DNA of 39,873 nucleotides from Bythopirellula sp. (GCA_028285205.1 JANQQA010000169.1:1-39873); one strand, 5' to 3'. Shown: positions 25,964-35,041, counted from the first letter of the stretch. Numbers and translations are program-made. The notes: generated by a model from the sequence alone, not told the origin.

Positions 25964-28726
25964 ATGGCGAAAAAGAAATCAAGCAGCTCGAATGGTAGCG
26001 GACAGTCCTTGGTGATCGTCGAATCGCCGGCCAAGGCAAAGACCATCGGCAAGTATCTTGGCAAGGGCTTCCGCGTGGAGGCAAGTATCGGGCACGTTCG
26101 CGATCTGCCGCAGGGAGCGAAGCAGATACCGGCGAAGTACAAGGGCGAGCCGTGGTCGAATCTCGGCGTCAACGTCGAGGATGACTTCAAGCCGATCTAC
26201 GTTGTGCCGCCCGGGAAAACCAAGCACATCAAGATGCTAAAGGACGAACTCAAGAAGTCCGACTCGCTGTATCTCGCGACCGATGAAGACCGCGAAGGAG
26301 AAGCAATCAGCTGGCACCTGCTGGAGCTGCTCAAGCCGAAAGTGCCTGTGCATCGCCTGGTGTTCCATGAGATCACCAAAGACGCGATCCAGGCCGCGAT
26401 GGACGGTCCGCGCGACGTGGACGAGGGGCTCGTCCGCGCCCAAGAAACACGACGAATCCTGGATCGCTTGTTCGGCTACGAAGTGTCCCCGCTGTTGTGG
26501 CGCAAGGTGCGTCCGCGGCTGTCGGCCGGCCGAGTGCAAAGCGTCGCGGTGCGTCTGATCGTCGAGCGCGAGCGTGAGCGAATGGCGTTTGTAACCGGCA
26601 GCTGGTGGGATCTGATTGGCACATTTGCCAAAGAGAGCGGCCAGCGGCTGGAAGCTCCGCTCATGTCGGTGAGCGGCAAGAAGATCCCGACTGGTAAGGA
26701 CTTCGACTCGACCAACGGCAAGCTCAAGAATCCCGACGAGTTGATGCACCTAGACGAGCAGGCCGCGCGCAACCTGGCCGCACGCATTCAGAGCGGGGAG
26801 TTTCGCGTCGCCAGCGTCGAAGAAAAGCCGTACACCACCAAGCCCTATCCGCCGTTCACTACGAGCACGTTGCAGCAAGAGAGTAATCGCAAGCTCGGCT
26901 TCACGGCACGCCGCACGATGCAAGTGGCGCAAAGCTTATACGAAAACGGCCATATTACTTACATGCGTACCGACTCGACCAACCTCGCAAAGGTGGCGGT
27001 CGAAGACGCGCGGAAGCTGGTCGATTCAAACTATGGCTCTGACTACCTGCCCGCCGAGCCTCGCACTTACAAATCCAAGGTCAAGAACGCCCAGGAAGCT
27101 CACGAAGCGATCCGCCCAGCCGGTCATCCCTTCGAGTTGCCTGAGGCGATGAAAACGACGCTCAACAGCGACGAGTTTCGTCTGTTCGATCTGATTTGGA
27201 AGCGCACCATCGCCAGTCAGATGGCAGATTCTCGTGGGCGCAGAATCGTCGTCACGATCGAAGGTGAAGATTGCGTCTTCCAGATCAGCGGCAAAACGAT
27301 CGATTTTCCCGGCTACTTACGGGCATATGTTGAGGGTTCTGACGATCCCAACGCGGAACTTGCTGACCAAGAAAAGGCGTTGCCGAATCTCGAAGTCGGC
27401 GAGCTGCTGACCTGTACTGCGTTGGAGGCGAAGGAACACAGTACGCAGCCGCCTGGGCGTTTCAGCGAAGCCTCGCTGACAAAGGCACTGGAAGAACGGG
27501 GCATCGGCCGTCCCAGTACCTATGCCTCGATTATAGATACGATCCTGGCCCGCCAGTACGTGTTCAAAAAAGCGAGCGCTTTAGTGCCGACTTGGGTCGC
27601 ATTTTCAGTCGTCAAACTCTTGGAAGAGAACCTCGGCACGCTGGTCGATTATGCGTTTACTGCCCAGATGGAAGACGATCTGGACGCGATTAGTCGCGGT
27701 GAAACGGGGCATATTGAGTACCTCGATAACTTTTACTTTGGCAACGGTAAGCCGGGGCTCAAAAAGCAGCTCGAGAACAAGCTCGACGAGATTGATCCCG
27801 CAAAAATTAGCCGCATCTACATCGGCAAGCCCGACGACGGCGAGGATGTCTTCGTCCGAGTTGGTCGTTATTCGCCCTACGTTGAGCAGGGTGATCGCAC
27901 TGCATCGCTGAAAGACGAAACTCCGCCTGACGAAGTGACGCTTGAGGCGGCGCTCAAGCTGCTGGAACAGGCCGCACTCGCCGACGAACCATTGGGCATC
28001 TGCCCCGACACGCAAAAGCCCGTCTACCTGAAGACCGGACGCTTCGGCCCGTACATCCAGCGCGGTGACACCGACGACGAAGAGAAGCCGCAGAACGCCG
28101 GGCTGCTCAAAGGTATGGAACCCGAGCAAGTTGACTTCGAGACGGCACTGAAGCTACTGTCATTGCCGCGGACGCTTGGCGTGCATCCACCCATGCCTCC
28201 CGTGAAAAACAAATCTGGCGAGGAAAAGCCTGATCCACGTAGCGATCAGGAAATCCAGGCATTCAACGGACGCTACGGACCATACGTCAAATGCGGAACG
28301 GAAACCCGGTCGCTCCCCGACGATGTTTCTCCACTGGAAGTCACCTTCGACAAGGCCGTCGCGTTGCTGGCCGAGCCCAAACGCCGCGGACGAGGCGCCA
28401 AGAAGGAGCCGTTGAAAGTCTTCGACAAGCCCTCCCCTGTGACCGAGAAGCCGGTGCAGATTCTCGACGGCCGATTCGGTCCGTATATCACTGACGGCAC
28501 CACGAACATTTCAGTCCGCAAGGGCATGGTCGTTGAGGAGATCACTTACGACGAAGCGTTGCAATTGCTGGCCGAAAAAGCGGCGCAGGGGCCACCGAAA
28601 AAGAAGAAAGCAGCCAAGAAGAAGGCCGCCAAGAAAAAGTCGACGACCAAAAAGAAAGCGGCACCCAAGAAGAAGGCGGCCAAGAAGAAAGCGTCAACGA
28701 AGAAAACGACCAAGAAAAAGAGCTGA
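25964..28726 (+). CDS. topA: DNA topoisomerase I with lysine-rich tail
   Basis: A 920-residue type IA topoisomerase that relaxes negative supercoils by passing one strand through a transient break. The TOPRIM domain has LVIVESPAKAKTIGKYLG at residues 16-33 and LATDEDREGEAISWHLLE. The active-site Tyr333 lies in HITYMRTDST. The C-terminal third holds several glycine-rich topoisomerase repeats (GRFGPYIQRGD, GRYGPYVKCG, GRFGPYITDG) instead of the Cys4 zinc fingers of E. coli TopA. The last 40 or so residues are an Ala/Lys-rich histone-H1-like tail. GGCGGAG precedes the ATG. The stop codon overlaps the start of the next gene as TGATG, implying translational coupling with the SRPBCC gene. Confidence 0.97.
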   Translation: MAKKKSSSSNGSGQSLVIVESPAKAKTIGKYLGKGFRVEASIGHVRDLPQGAKQIPAKYKGEPWSNLGVNVEDDFKPIYVVPPGKTKHIKMLKDELKKSDSLYLATDEDREGEAISWHLLELLKPKVPVHRLVFHEITKDAIQAAMDGPRDVDEGLVRAQETRRILDRLFGYEVSPLLWRKVRPRLSAGRVQSVAVRLIVERERERMAFVTGSWWDLIGTFAKESGQRLEAPLMSVSGKKIPTGKDFDSTNGKLKNPDELMHLDEQAARNLAARIQSGEFRVASVEEKPYTTKPYPPFTTSTLQQESNRKLGFTARRTMQVAQSLYENGHITYMRTDSTNLAKVAVEDARKLVDSNYGSDYLPAEPRTYKSKVKNAQEAHEAIRPAGHPFELPEAMKTTLNSDEFRLFDLIWKRTIASQMADSRGRRIVVTIEGEDCVFQISGKTIDFPGYLRAYVEGSDDPNAELADQEKALPNLEVGELLTCTALEAKEHSTQPPGRFSEASLTKALEERGIGRPSTYASIIDTILARQYVFKKASALVPTWVAFSVVKLLEENLGTLVDYAFTAQMEDDLDAISRGETGHIEYLDNFYFGNGKPGLKKQLENKLDEIDPAKISRIYIGKPDDGEDVFVRVGRYSPYVEQGDRTASLKDETPPDEVTLEAALKLLEQAALADEPLGICPDTQKPVYLKTGRFGPYIQRGDTDDEEKPQNAGLLKGMEPEQVDFETALKLLSLPRTLGVHPPMPPVKNKSGEEKPDPRSDQEIQAFNGRYGPYVKCGTETRSLPDDVSPLEVTFDKAVALLAEPKRRGRGAKKEPLKVFDKPSPVTEKPVQILDGRFGPYITDGTTNISVRKGMVVEEITYDEALQLLAEKAAQGPPKKKKAAKKKAAKKKSTTKKKAAPKKKAAKKKASTKKTTKKKS

Positions 28727-29121
28727 TGCGAAACGTCATCACAGACTCGGTCGTCTTGCCCGCTCCGGCGGAACGTCTATTCGCCATGTATCTCGATCCA
28801 CGAGAGCACACGGCATTCACGGGCACCCCGATCCAGATCGGCTCTGAGCCGGGCGCACACTTCGAGGGTTTCGAGGGCCAACTGAGCGGTCACATCTTGC
28901 AGGTCGTAGCGCCGCGCCTGATCGTCAAGTCGTGGAGGTCGACGCAGTTTCGCGATCAGGACCCTGATTCGACTTTGATCCTCACGTTCACCGCCGAGGG
29001 TGACGCGGGGCGTATCGACTTGGTGCACCTGGACGTTCCCGATCACGACGTGGCCGGAGTGACAGAAGGTTGGGGGAAGTACTACTGGGTGCACTGGCGT
29101 GATTACCTGACGCGGAAATAA
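28726..29121 (+). CDS. SRPBCC/AHSA1 domain protein
   Basis: A 131-residue START-like fold protein of the AHSA1 (Aha1 C-terminal) type. Recognisable parts are the opening SVVLPAPAERLFAMYLDP, the central FEGQLSGHILQVVAPRLIVKSWR and the final helix GVTEGWGKYYWVHWRDYL. Such proteins bind hydrophobic ligands or assist other proteins; many bacterial ones have no known substrate. The start overlaps the topA stop (TGATG), and the YjbQ gene starts seven bases after its end, so the three form one transcription unit. Any functional link to topoisomerase is unknown. Confidence 0.88.
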   Translation: MRNVITDSVVLPAPAERLFAMYLDPREHTAFTGTPIQIGSEPGAHFEGFEGQLSGHILQVVAPRLIVKSWRSTQFRDQDPDSTLILTFTAEGDAGRIDLVHLDVPDHDVAGVTEGWGKYYWVHWRDYLTRK

Positions 29122-29128
29122 TCAGCAC

Positions 29129-29548
29129 ATGATCTACCAATCCGAAATCGAACTGACAACCAACGGCCATCGCGATCTGCAAGACATTACCAAGCTTGCA
29201 GAGCACGAACTCGCGGCGAGTGGGTTGAAATCTGGTGTGCTGCATCTGTTCAACATCGGCAGCACGGCGAGCCTTGGAACCATTGAGTTCGAGCCGGGTT
29301 TGAAACGAGACTTGCCCGAATTGCTCGATCGTCTGATACCACCCAGTCCTCAGTACGGTCACGAACAGGCGTGGCACGATGGGAACGGCCATTCACATTT
29401 GCAGGCCACTTGGCTGGGGCCCTCGCTGTCGGTGTCATTTGCTGACGGGAAACTCGTCTTGGGCACTTGGCAGCAGATATTTCACCTTGAATGCGATATC
29501 AAGCCGCGACATCGCCGCATCGTCGTCACGGCGATCGGTGAGCGTTGA
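29129..29548 (+). CDS. YjbQ family (UPF0047) protein
   Basis: A 139-residue protein of the YjbQ/secondary thiamine-phosphate-synthase-like family. The conserved latter half is clear: DGNGHSHLQATWLGPSLSV, then DGKLVLGTWQQIF and a basic RHRRI. In the first half the usual HTTA/HTSA-type histidine motif is replaced by FNIGSTASLGTIEFEPG, a form I believe belongs to a separate subfamily. The E. coli member has weak thiamine phosphate synthase activity; the true role is unsettled. It is the last gene of the topA operon and converges on acpS, with only 46 bases between stops. Confidence 0.88.
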   Translation: MIYQSEIELTTNGHRDLQDITKLAEHELAASGLKSGVLHLFNIGSTASLGTIEFEPGLKRDLPELLDRLIPPSPQYGHEQAWHDGNGHSHLQATWLGPSLSVSFADGKLVLGTWQQIFHLECDIKPRHRRIVVTAIGER

Positions 29549-29594
29549 GCAGGTATCAATCGGCGCAGTAAGTTAGGGTTTCACTCGTCTGGAT

Positions 29595-29990
29595 TTACTT
29601 TTCGAGTGAGTTCCCCTCAGCGATTGAATATGCTGTCGCGTGACTTCGGCAGTGCGAAATACTGATGTGCAGTTTCATGATTTCCAGCTGCTCTGCAACG
29701 TCGCGTGCGCCGGCATAGAGAGTGATCGTTGGGGCGCCGCTCTGCTTGTTCCGCACTTCGATGTCACGCCAGCTGATGCCCTTCTTCCAACCCGTGCCGA
29801 GAACTTTCAGTACGGCCTCTTTTGCTGCCCAGCGACCTGCGTAGTGCTGTGTCGCCGCCTTTTTGGTCGAGCAGTAAGCAATTTCATGCTCGGTGTATAC
29901 GCGTCGAATAAACAGTTCGCCATGCCGCTCGATCATCTGCGCAATTCGCAAACATTCGATGATGTCGGTGCCGATGCCGATGATGTTCAT
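29595..29990 (-). CDS. acpS: Holo-ACP synthase
   Basis: A 131-residue phosphopantetheinyl transferase that moves 4'-phosphopantetheine from CoA to the serine of apo-ACP. The two metal/CoA motifs are IGIGTDIIE with Asp9 and RWAAKEAVLKVLGTG with Glu58. The length is normal for the AcpS class (trimeric, small), unlike the Sfp class. The start is ATG 29990, directly before MNIIGIG. It lies 11 bases after the trpS stop on the same strand and is probably cotranscribed with it. Besides the housekeeping ACP it is a candidate activator of the specialised ACP encoded at 3782-4042. Confidence 0.95.
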   Translation of the reverse strand: MNIIGIGTDIIECLRIAQMIERHGELFIRRVYTEHEIAYCSTKKAATQHYAGRWAAKEAVLKVLGTGWKKGISWRDIEVRNKQSGAPTITLYAGARDVAEQLEIMKLHISISHCRSHATAYSIAEGNSLEK

Positions 29991-30001
29991 TGGTGGATCT
30001 C

Positions 30002-30970
30002 TCAATAGCCTCGCACACCACAAGCATCCTGCGCCCGTTGCAAGACCTGGCTTGCCTTTTTGCGTGCCCACGCAGCTCCCGTTTTCAGCACATCGCGGAC
30101 GTCATCGGGGCGTGAAGCCCAATCGTCCCGTTGGGCCCGTGCCTCGGCAAAAAACGCTTCAGCGGCGGTGGCAAGTGCTTTCTTGACGTCGCCGTAGCCG
30201 AATCCCCCTCGTCGATACATGGCAGCCATCTCGTCGCGGTCGCTTTCGGAGGCGACCAGGCAATAGAGCTGATAGAGTACGTCGCCATCGGGTTCTTTGG
30301 GATCTTCCATCGGCCGCGAATCGGTCGAGATCCGCATGATCTGCTTCCTTTGCGCTTTGACGTCGTCGAACACAGCCAACGTATTATCGTAGCTCTTCGA
30401 CATCTTCTCTCCATCAGTGCCAGGCACGCGTGCGGAGCTGTCTAGGACTTTAGCTTTCGGCAGCACAAAGACGTCACCAAACTGGTGGTTGAAGCTGCCG
30501 GCAATATCGCGACAGACCTCGATGTGCTGAACCTGATCCTCGCCGACGGGGACCGTGTCGGAGTCGAAGGCCAAAATATCTGCAGCTTGCAGCACGGGAT
30601 ACGTAAAAAGTCCTGCGTCTGCTGGCAGCCCTTTCGCTTTCTTGTCCTTGTACGCAACACAACGCTCCAACAGACCCATTGGGGTGCCAGTGAGCAGTAG
30701 CCAACACAGTTCGCTGACCTCGGGAACGTCTGACTGGACGAATAGTACCGCCTGCTCTGGATCGAGTCCGAGCGACAATAGGTCGATGGCAGAATCGAGC
30801 GTGTACTTTGCCAAGAGGTCCTTATCACGCACTGTCGTCAAGGCGTGGAGATTCGCGATAAAGTAAAACGCCTGTTCGTTATCCTGCAGCGCGATGTACT
30901 GACTAATGGCGCCGAAATAGTTGCCCCAGTGGAAACGCCCTGTGGGTTGGATGCCGCTAAGAACTTTCAT
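30002..30970 (-). CDS. trpS: Tryptophanyl-tRNA synthetase
   Basis: A 322-residue class I aminoacyl-tRNA synthetase that charges tRNA-Trp. The opening [18 protein letters not shown] includes the HIGH-equivalent FHWGN at residues 13-17. [10 protein letters not shown] gives a perfect KMSKS at 189-193. [16 protein letters not shown], the segment preceding it, is characteristic of TrpRS. The start is ATG 30970; the frame runs on to 31003 without support. It is followed after 11 bases by acpS and preceded after 73 bases by pyrD on the same strand, so the three may form one unit. Confidence 0.97.
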   Translation of the reverse strand: MKVLSGIQPTGRFHWGNYFGAISQYIALQDNEQAFYFIANLHALTTVRDKDLLAKYTLDSAIDLLSLGLDPEQAVLFVQSDVPEVSELCWLLLTGTPMGLLERCVAYKDKKAKGLPADAGLFTYPVLQAADILAFDSDTVPVGEDQVQHIEVCRDIAGSFNHQFGDVFVLPKAKVLDSSARVPGTDGEKMSKSYDNTLAVFDDVKAQRKQIMRISTDSRPMEDPKEPDGDVLYQLYCLVASESDRDEMAAMYRRGGFGYGDVKKALATAAEAFFAEARAQRDDWASRPDDVRDVLKTGAAWARKKASQVLQRAQDACGVRGY

Positions 30971-31043
30971 TGGTCTTCGAATAACAGGGTTTTTGAGAAT
31001 CAAACCGAGGAAGAACGCTCCCGGACTGCTCAGGGAGCTGAAT

Positions 31044-31976
31044 TCATGTTTTCAAGGTCGCGACGACGTCTCTTACTCGCTCTAGCCCCAGCTCAACGAG
31101 CGCGGCCGGCAACGCATCCAAGATCGCGGTCGAGGCCGTTGGATTGTAGAAGTTGACCGTACCCAATTGAACCGCTGAGGCTCCCGCCACAAGAAATTCC
31201 ATCACATCGTCCAGCGTGGCGATGCCGCCGATCCCCACAATTGGGGTGTCAACAACACTGGACGCCTGATACACGGCCCGCAGGGCTATCGGCTTGATCG
31301 CGGGGCCACTAAGTCCGCCAATTACGTTGCCCAGCAATGGGCGCCGGCTGCGCCAATCAATTGCCATGCCCTGGCATGTGTTGATTAGCGAAATCGCATC
31401 GGCACCGCCGTCACTGGCCGCCCTGGCCATGTCCGCAATACTGGTAACATTGGGCGTGAGCTTGGCCAGAATCGGGTGTCGGCACGCGTCGCGGCAAGCT
31501 GCCACCAATTCGCGGCACATGTGCGGGTCGGTGCCGAAATCGATGCCTCCGCTGACATTGGGGCACGAAATGTTGAGTTCGACGGCATCGACCGCTGGCT
31601 CCGACGAGAGCTGCGCGGCCATCTCGACGAACTCGTCATGCGTTCGTCCGGCGATGCTGACCACGATTGCGGTTTGCTGTTTCGCCAAGTACGGCAGATG
31701 GTGGGCTAAAAATGCATCGATGCCGTCGTTGTCGAGCCCAATTGAGTTGAGCATTCCAGCGGGCGTCTCGATCGTTCTCCAAGGGGCGTTGCCCTTACGC
31801 AACTCCTTGGTGATGGTTTTGGGCACGATTCCACCCAATCGCGAGAGATCGACCAGCGACTCCATTTCGCGGGCATAGCCGAACGTCCCCGATGCGACCA
31901 AAACCGGATTCTTTAGCGTCAGCCGACCAAGTTGGACGGAGAGGTCGACTGCGGTGTCGGTGGGTGTTGACGTCAA
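31044..31976 (-). CDS. pyrD: Dihydroorotate dehydrogenase, class 1B catalytic subunit
   Basis: A 310-residue FMN barrel enzyme oxidising dihydroorotate to orotate in pyrimidine synthesis. [15 protein letters not shown] opens the barrel. [10 protein letters not shown] contains the catalytic Cys138, and its cysteine places the enzyme in class 1. [27 protein letters not shown] and IVGIGGI match the 1B subtype, which uses NAD through an iron-sulfur PyrK subunit. No pyrK lies in the window. The only in-frame start is TTG 31976; no ATG occurs before the conserved region. It lies upstream of trpS on the same strand with a gap of 73 bases. Confidence 0.95.
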   Translation of the reverse strand: MTSTPTDTAVDLSVQLGRLTLKNPVLVASGTFGYAREMESLVDLSRLGGIVPKTITKELRKGNAPWRTIETPAGMLNSIGLDNDGIDAFLAHHLPYLAKQQTAIVVSIAGRTHDEFVEMAAQLSSEPAVDAVELNISCPNVSGGIDFGTDPHMCRELVAACRDACRHPILAKLTPNVTSIADMARAASDGGADAISLINTCQGMAIDWRSRRPLLGNVIGGLSGPAIKPIALRAVYQASSVVDTPIVGIGGIATLDDVMEFLVAGASAVQLGTVNFYNPTASTAILDALPAALVELGLERVRDVVATLKT

Positions 31977-32119
31977 TTGGCTTGCCGGCTGCGCGGTGGG
32001 GCGTGAAAGAAATTTTACCCAAGTTTACACGTGTCACCGACAAGACACAAAGGGGCCGCTGCTAGCGCACACCGTCTGCGCAGCATTGGCCATCAAGTTG
32101 ATTCGCCTACGGTCGCCTG

Positions 32120-32338
32120 CTAAATGATACCGCCGTGCGTGCTATGCGGCGTCAAGTGCGACGGCTGATCGAGGAACCAGATACGCTCCCACGTATCGAG
32201 GATCGCGCGCAGATTCTCCGACGTGTAGATCAGCTGTTGGGCGCGACGGCCCGGATCAGCGGAATAAATCGGCAGTAGGCAGCCCGTGCTGCTTACCAAC
32301 GAACATACCGTTACGGTAGCTAAGAGCCATTTACGCAT
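32120..32338 (-). CDS. Small lipoprotein
   Basis: A 72-residue protein with a signal peptide and lipobox ending at Cys20 (SSTGC). The mature part has a short helix (RRAQQLIYTSENLRAIL), then WERIWFLDQPSHLTPHSTHGGI at the end, a Trp/His-rich tail that looks conserved in type. AAGGAGG lies about ten bases before the ATG at 32338, a strong ribosome-binding site supporting this start over the longer frame to 32416. It is upstream of pyrD with 143 bases between. The function is unknown; I believe similar short lipoproteins are widespread in planctomycetes. Confidence 0.8.
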   Translation of the reverse strand: MRKWLLATVTVCSLVSSTGCLLPIYSADPGRRAQQLIYTSENLRAILDTWERIWFLDQPSHLTPHSTHGGII

Positions 32339-32723
32339 CGGCGTAGCTCCTCCTTGAGCATCGAAGCCAATTTCCGGGTAGTTGACGGATTTTGGCTTCA
32401 GTTTGAGTGTCAGCACAAACGCCCGCGCGTTAGTGCTAACACCAGTCCCACGAATTGAAAAGACCTTTCAGCGGTACGAGCGACGCTTTCCAGCGTCAGC
32501 GATCGGTCCCGCTGTGGTAGAAAAGGTGACGAAGCTTATCGAGCTAACTTGGCTGCGTCGAGTGCAGAATCGTTAGTTCGAGGTAGTTTTGTTGCGTTTG
32601 GTGTGAGCTGCGGCAATTTGCAGCCCAACGGAATTGCTAGCTGCCAGCGAGGGATTGCCTGGGTCGGCAGATTTGGATCAGCAGCACAGCTTGCGGCTGT
32701 CAATTCCGCCTAAGTCTCAGGAC
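32339..32723. other. 385-base gap
   Basis: Between the small lipoprotein gene and the HU-like gene, both on the minus strand. It includes the lipoprotein ribosome-binding site at its left end and a small GCTGC/GCAGC hairpin near 32607-32624. No other feature was recognised. Confidence 0.45.
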
Positions 32724-33143
32724 CTAAGTCTCAGAATTGGTATTCGCGTCGTAAGCCGCTGGAGGAGTGAAAGTATCACCACTTTGCGGTGGGGTGGCTG
32801 GCAGACTGCCGGTGCCGTTGATATTCGCCTCGTGCTCTCGAGCGGCAGCCTCATTGGCCCGTCGCTCCAGTTCACGGACACGTTCTTCCATCTCTTTGCC
32901 AGGCTTGAACGTGACGACGAACTTCTCGGGCACAAAGACCTTCTCGCCTGTCCTTGGGTTTCGAGCTTTCCGTGCTGCCCGCTGTTTGACTTCGAAAACT
33001 CCGAAATTCCGGAGTTCGATCCGTTTGTCCTCGACAAGGGTTTCAACGATCGCGTCGAAAGTCTTCTGAACGATTTCCTTCGTCTTGAGCTGTGTGAGAC
33101 CGATTTCCTCTGAAATGGTCTTTACGATTTCTTTCTTTGTCAC
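32724..33143 (-). CDS. HU/IHF family DNA-binding protein
   Basis: A 139-residue nucleoid protein. The HU/IHF domain occupies about residues 1-90: [17 protein letters not shown], then [28 protein letters not shown] with the DNA-intercalating arm motif RNPRTGEKV, then [12 protein letters not shown] tail of about 50 residues follows, first charged and helical and then Pro/Thr/Asn-rich, which ordinary 90-residue HU lacks. The start is GTG 33143, with AAGGGG eight bases upstream. The frame continues to 33350, but those extra residues look non-coding. Whether it behaves as an HU homodimer or an IHF-like subunit cannot be told. Confidence 0.92.
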   Translation of the reverse strand: MTKKEIVKTISEEIGLTQLKTKEIVQKTFDAIVETLVEDKRIELRNFGVFEVKQRAARKARNPRTGEKVFVPEKFVVTFKPGKEMEERVRELERRANEAAAREHEANINGTGSLPATPPQSGDTFTPPAAYDANTNSET

Positions 33144-33577
33144 GACGAGGTCCCCTTTCAGAAGGATCGGCGTGCTGCCGCCACTGGCGTGGAGAGCCCC
33201 CAAAATCGCATGCTGCAATGTCGAAGTAGGGCGTTTCGGCGAGGCACCGTTCTCGCTCCAAGTGTAACTGGCGCAAGCATTAGTGTCAAGAAAAGCGACT
33301 CGGCCAGATGACGTAAGTCGCTCCGCACTTGGGTGCCGAAATTGCCCCAAAAATGTCGTTTTGGTACATCCAAGTTGTCAAAGATCGCTGCCCATCAACG
33401 CTTGAAAATGCGTTGATTGGGTCGAGGAGGTAGTTTTTGCCCGTTTGGCGCACTACGTTCCACTACCCACAGCATCGTCAGCACCAGGCCGCAAACTTAA
33501 ACTAATCCCTACAAATTCCCACCGAGCGGACCGAGCGATGGATCGTACCGAAGTCCACACCTCGGTTCGGTGTCGAT
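33144..33577. other. 434-base gap upstream of the HU-like gene
   Basis: It should contain the HU-like gene promoter. A TTGACA sequence on the minus strand near 33377-33382 has no good -10 partner. The hairpin at 33391-33421 is the main visible structure. Confidence 0.45.
33391..33421 (-). terminator. Hairpin after the Fe-S/SCP2 gene, possible terminator
   Basis: CCCATCAACGC (33391-33401) and GCGTTGATTGGG (33410-33421) pair with one bulged base around the loop TTGAAAAT. Read on the minus strand it lies downstream of the Fe-S/SCP2 gene, but the following T-tract is weak (ATCTTTG). Confidence 0.4.
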
Positions 33578-34909
33578 TCAGGACGGGAAGCACTTGCCGA
33601 ATTTGAGGAGCCACGTGGGAGAACCGAACAGGCGGATCCGCAACGTGAGTAGGGCCCACAAGAGACTCCGTTCACGCTTGAGAAACCCGATCCAGGTTGT
33701 GCTATCAGCGCGAATCCTCAGATTGGGCTGCCCGACGTGCCCTTCCTCAACCGCCAGTGTTTGATTCCGTATCCGTGCAGTGGCTTCACGTCGTTCGGCG
33801 CCGGTGAAGGTGAAGTGGTAGGTCGCATCGAGCCCCTTCGCCTGCCCGGGCTGGAATTGCACGTGCATGTACTTCAAAAAGGTCTCGATTGACTTCGGGT
33901 GTAAGCTACCCCGGACCAAGCGGGGAGTCTTGTTGGGAAATCGCTTCGTGACGTGATCTGCCGCGTCGGATCCAGGGATTACGTATACAGGCTCTTCTTT
34001 CTCCTGCAGAGGACGAACAATCGTCTGGAGGTGCTGTTGACGGTCATTCAACCAGGGGGAGATTACCTCCTCGCCCGCTGGACAGACCGACAAGCAGTAG
34101 GCCGCCTTGTAATTCGCTCCAAACGAAAGGCTCTGCCACATCGAAGCGGACTCGCCATCGCTTACGCGGTTGCGATAGTCGTTGCGATTCTTGCTCTCCG
34201 CCACCTGTTCCGCCCAGTCGGTGAACCCGCCCATAAACTCCCGATAGTTGTGTGTGTAGCAGGCATTGAAATTGAACTGCCCGTCGGCGGCGATCGCCCC
34301 AACGGGGCAGGCGGCTACGCAGAGTTTGCACTCCAGGCAGGGATTGTAGTCAAGGGGGGCTGCCTGCTGCTCGGCTTCCTGCCCCAGCAGAATCGTGCCC
34401 AGCAACACGAAGTTGCCGAACTGAGGATGAATCAGGTTGCGATGGATGCCAATCTTCCCCAGTCCGGCGGCTGCCGCGACCGGTTTATGCGAGACCACCC
34501 AAATCTTGTCGGGAAACCGATCCATCTCCATCGGAAAGCCCATTGAGGGATTCAGTGCCTGCACGCCGCGATCTTCCAAACGACGGACTATGCTGCGAGC
34601 AACGTGATTGACGTGCTCTCCGGTATGGTGGAACTCGAGGTTGGCCGCGGACCGGGCGACGCTGCGAATCGGTTCTCGATTCATTTTGCAGACGATCGCA
34701 AGCAGCGAACGCGTCCAAGGCGCGTGCCGGAGGATGTCGTCGCGCTGATCGTCAAGTTCGGGGCGATCAATGGAGACGACTCCCGCGTCGTCAGCACCGA
34801 GCTCCAGGCAGATTGACTGCAGTTCCGCGGTGGTCAGTGTCTCACTAGCGTTTGCTTTTACCTGCTCGCGGACCCTCACGATCGTTGGGTGGTCGTCTAG
34901 CCTGGGCAT
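33578..34909 (-). CDS. Iron-sulfur protein (epoxyqueuosine reductase-like core) fused to SCP2 domain
   Basis: A 443-residue protein. The N-terminal half resembles the epoxyqueuosine reductase/reductive-dehalogenase-like family (GLGKIGIHRNLIHPQFGNFV). Cys191, 194, 197 and 201 (CLECKLCVAACP) form a ferredoxin-type [4Fe-4S] site. Cys217, Cys272 and Cys276 (YCLSVCPAG) suggest a second cluster. The last 100 residues look like an SCP2 sterol-carrier domain (YHFTFTGAERREATARIRN, then PNLRIRADSTTWIGFL), which binds hydrophobic molecules. The start is ATG 34909. It is divergent from an HxlR-type regulator gene, and two palindromes lie in the shared promoter region, so control by that regulator is likely. 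A reductase for a hydrophobic substrate is inferred; the actual reaction is unknown. Confidence 0.8.
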   Translation of the reverse strand: MPRLDDHPTIVRVREQVKANASETLTTAELQSICLELGADDAGVVSIDRPELDDQRDDILRHAPWTRSLLAIVCKMNREPIRSVARSAANLEFHHTGEHVNHVARSIVRRLEDRGVQALNPSMGFPMEMDRFPDKIWVVSHKPVAAAAGLGKIGIHRNLIHPQFGNFVLLGTILLGQEAEQQAAPLDYNPCLECKLCVAACPVGAIAADGQFNFNACYTHNYREFMGGFTDWAEQVAESKNRNDYRNRVSDGESASMWQSLSFGANYKAAYCLSVCPAGEEVISPWLNDRQQHLQTIVRPLQEKEEPVYVIPGSDAADHVTKRFPNKTPRLVRGSLHPKSIETFLKYMHVQFQPGQAKGLDATYHFTFTGAERREATARIRNQTLAVEEGHVGQPNLRIRADSTTWIGFLKRERSLLWALLTLRIRLFGSPTWLLKFGKCFPS

Positions 34910-34941
34910 GCACGCGTCCTCGAAGTGCTGGTGGTAGAAAG

Positions 34942-34956
34942 CTTGCGAATTGCAAG
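34942..34956. promoter_or_regulatory. Palindrome 1 in divergent promoter region (candidate operator)
   Basis: CTTGC-GAATT-GCAAG, with five-base arms identical to the core of the second palindrome. The centres of the two sites are 25 bases apart. Confidence 0.6.
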
Positions 34957-34963
34957 TATTCTA

Positions 34964-34984
34964 TCACTTGCATTATGCAAGTGA
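34964..34984. promoter_or_regulatory. Palindrome 2, 21-base candidate HxlR operator
   Basis: TCACTTGCAT-T-ATGCAAGTGA is a perfect palindrome around one central base. It lies between the starts of the divergent Fe-S/SCP2 gene (34909) and hxlR-like gene (35042). Its core ACTTGC/GCAAGT repeats that of palindrome 1. Binding by the HxlR-type protein is an inference from position and symmetry. Confidence 0.7.
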
Positions 34985-35041
34985 ATGGATAAGATTGAAA
35001 AAATGTGGGAAATCGCAAGTTCCGCCGATTAGGAGCGAACT

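Noticed and set aside
29581..29609. Seven-base inverted repeat TCACTCG/CGAGTGA at the acpS end as terminator
   Set aside because: Spacing of 15 bases, overlap with the last acpS codons and no T-run on either strand.
32634..33113. Plus-strand 159-residue frame
   Set aside because: Shadow of the HU-like gene, which has the clear RNPRTGEKV arm motif.
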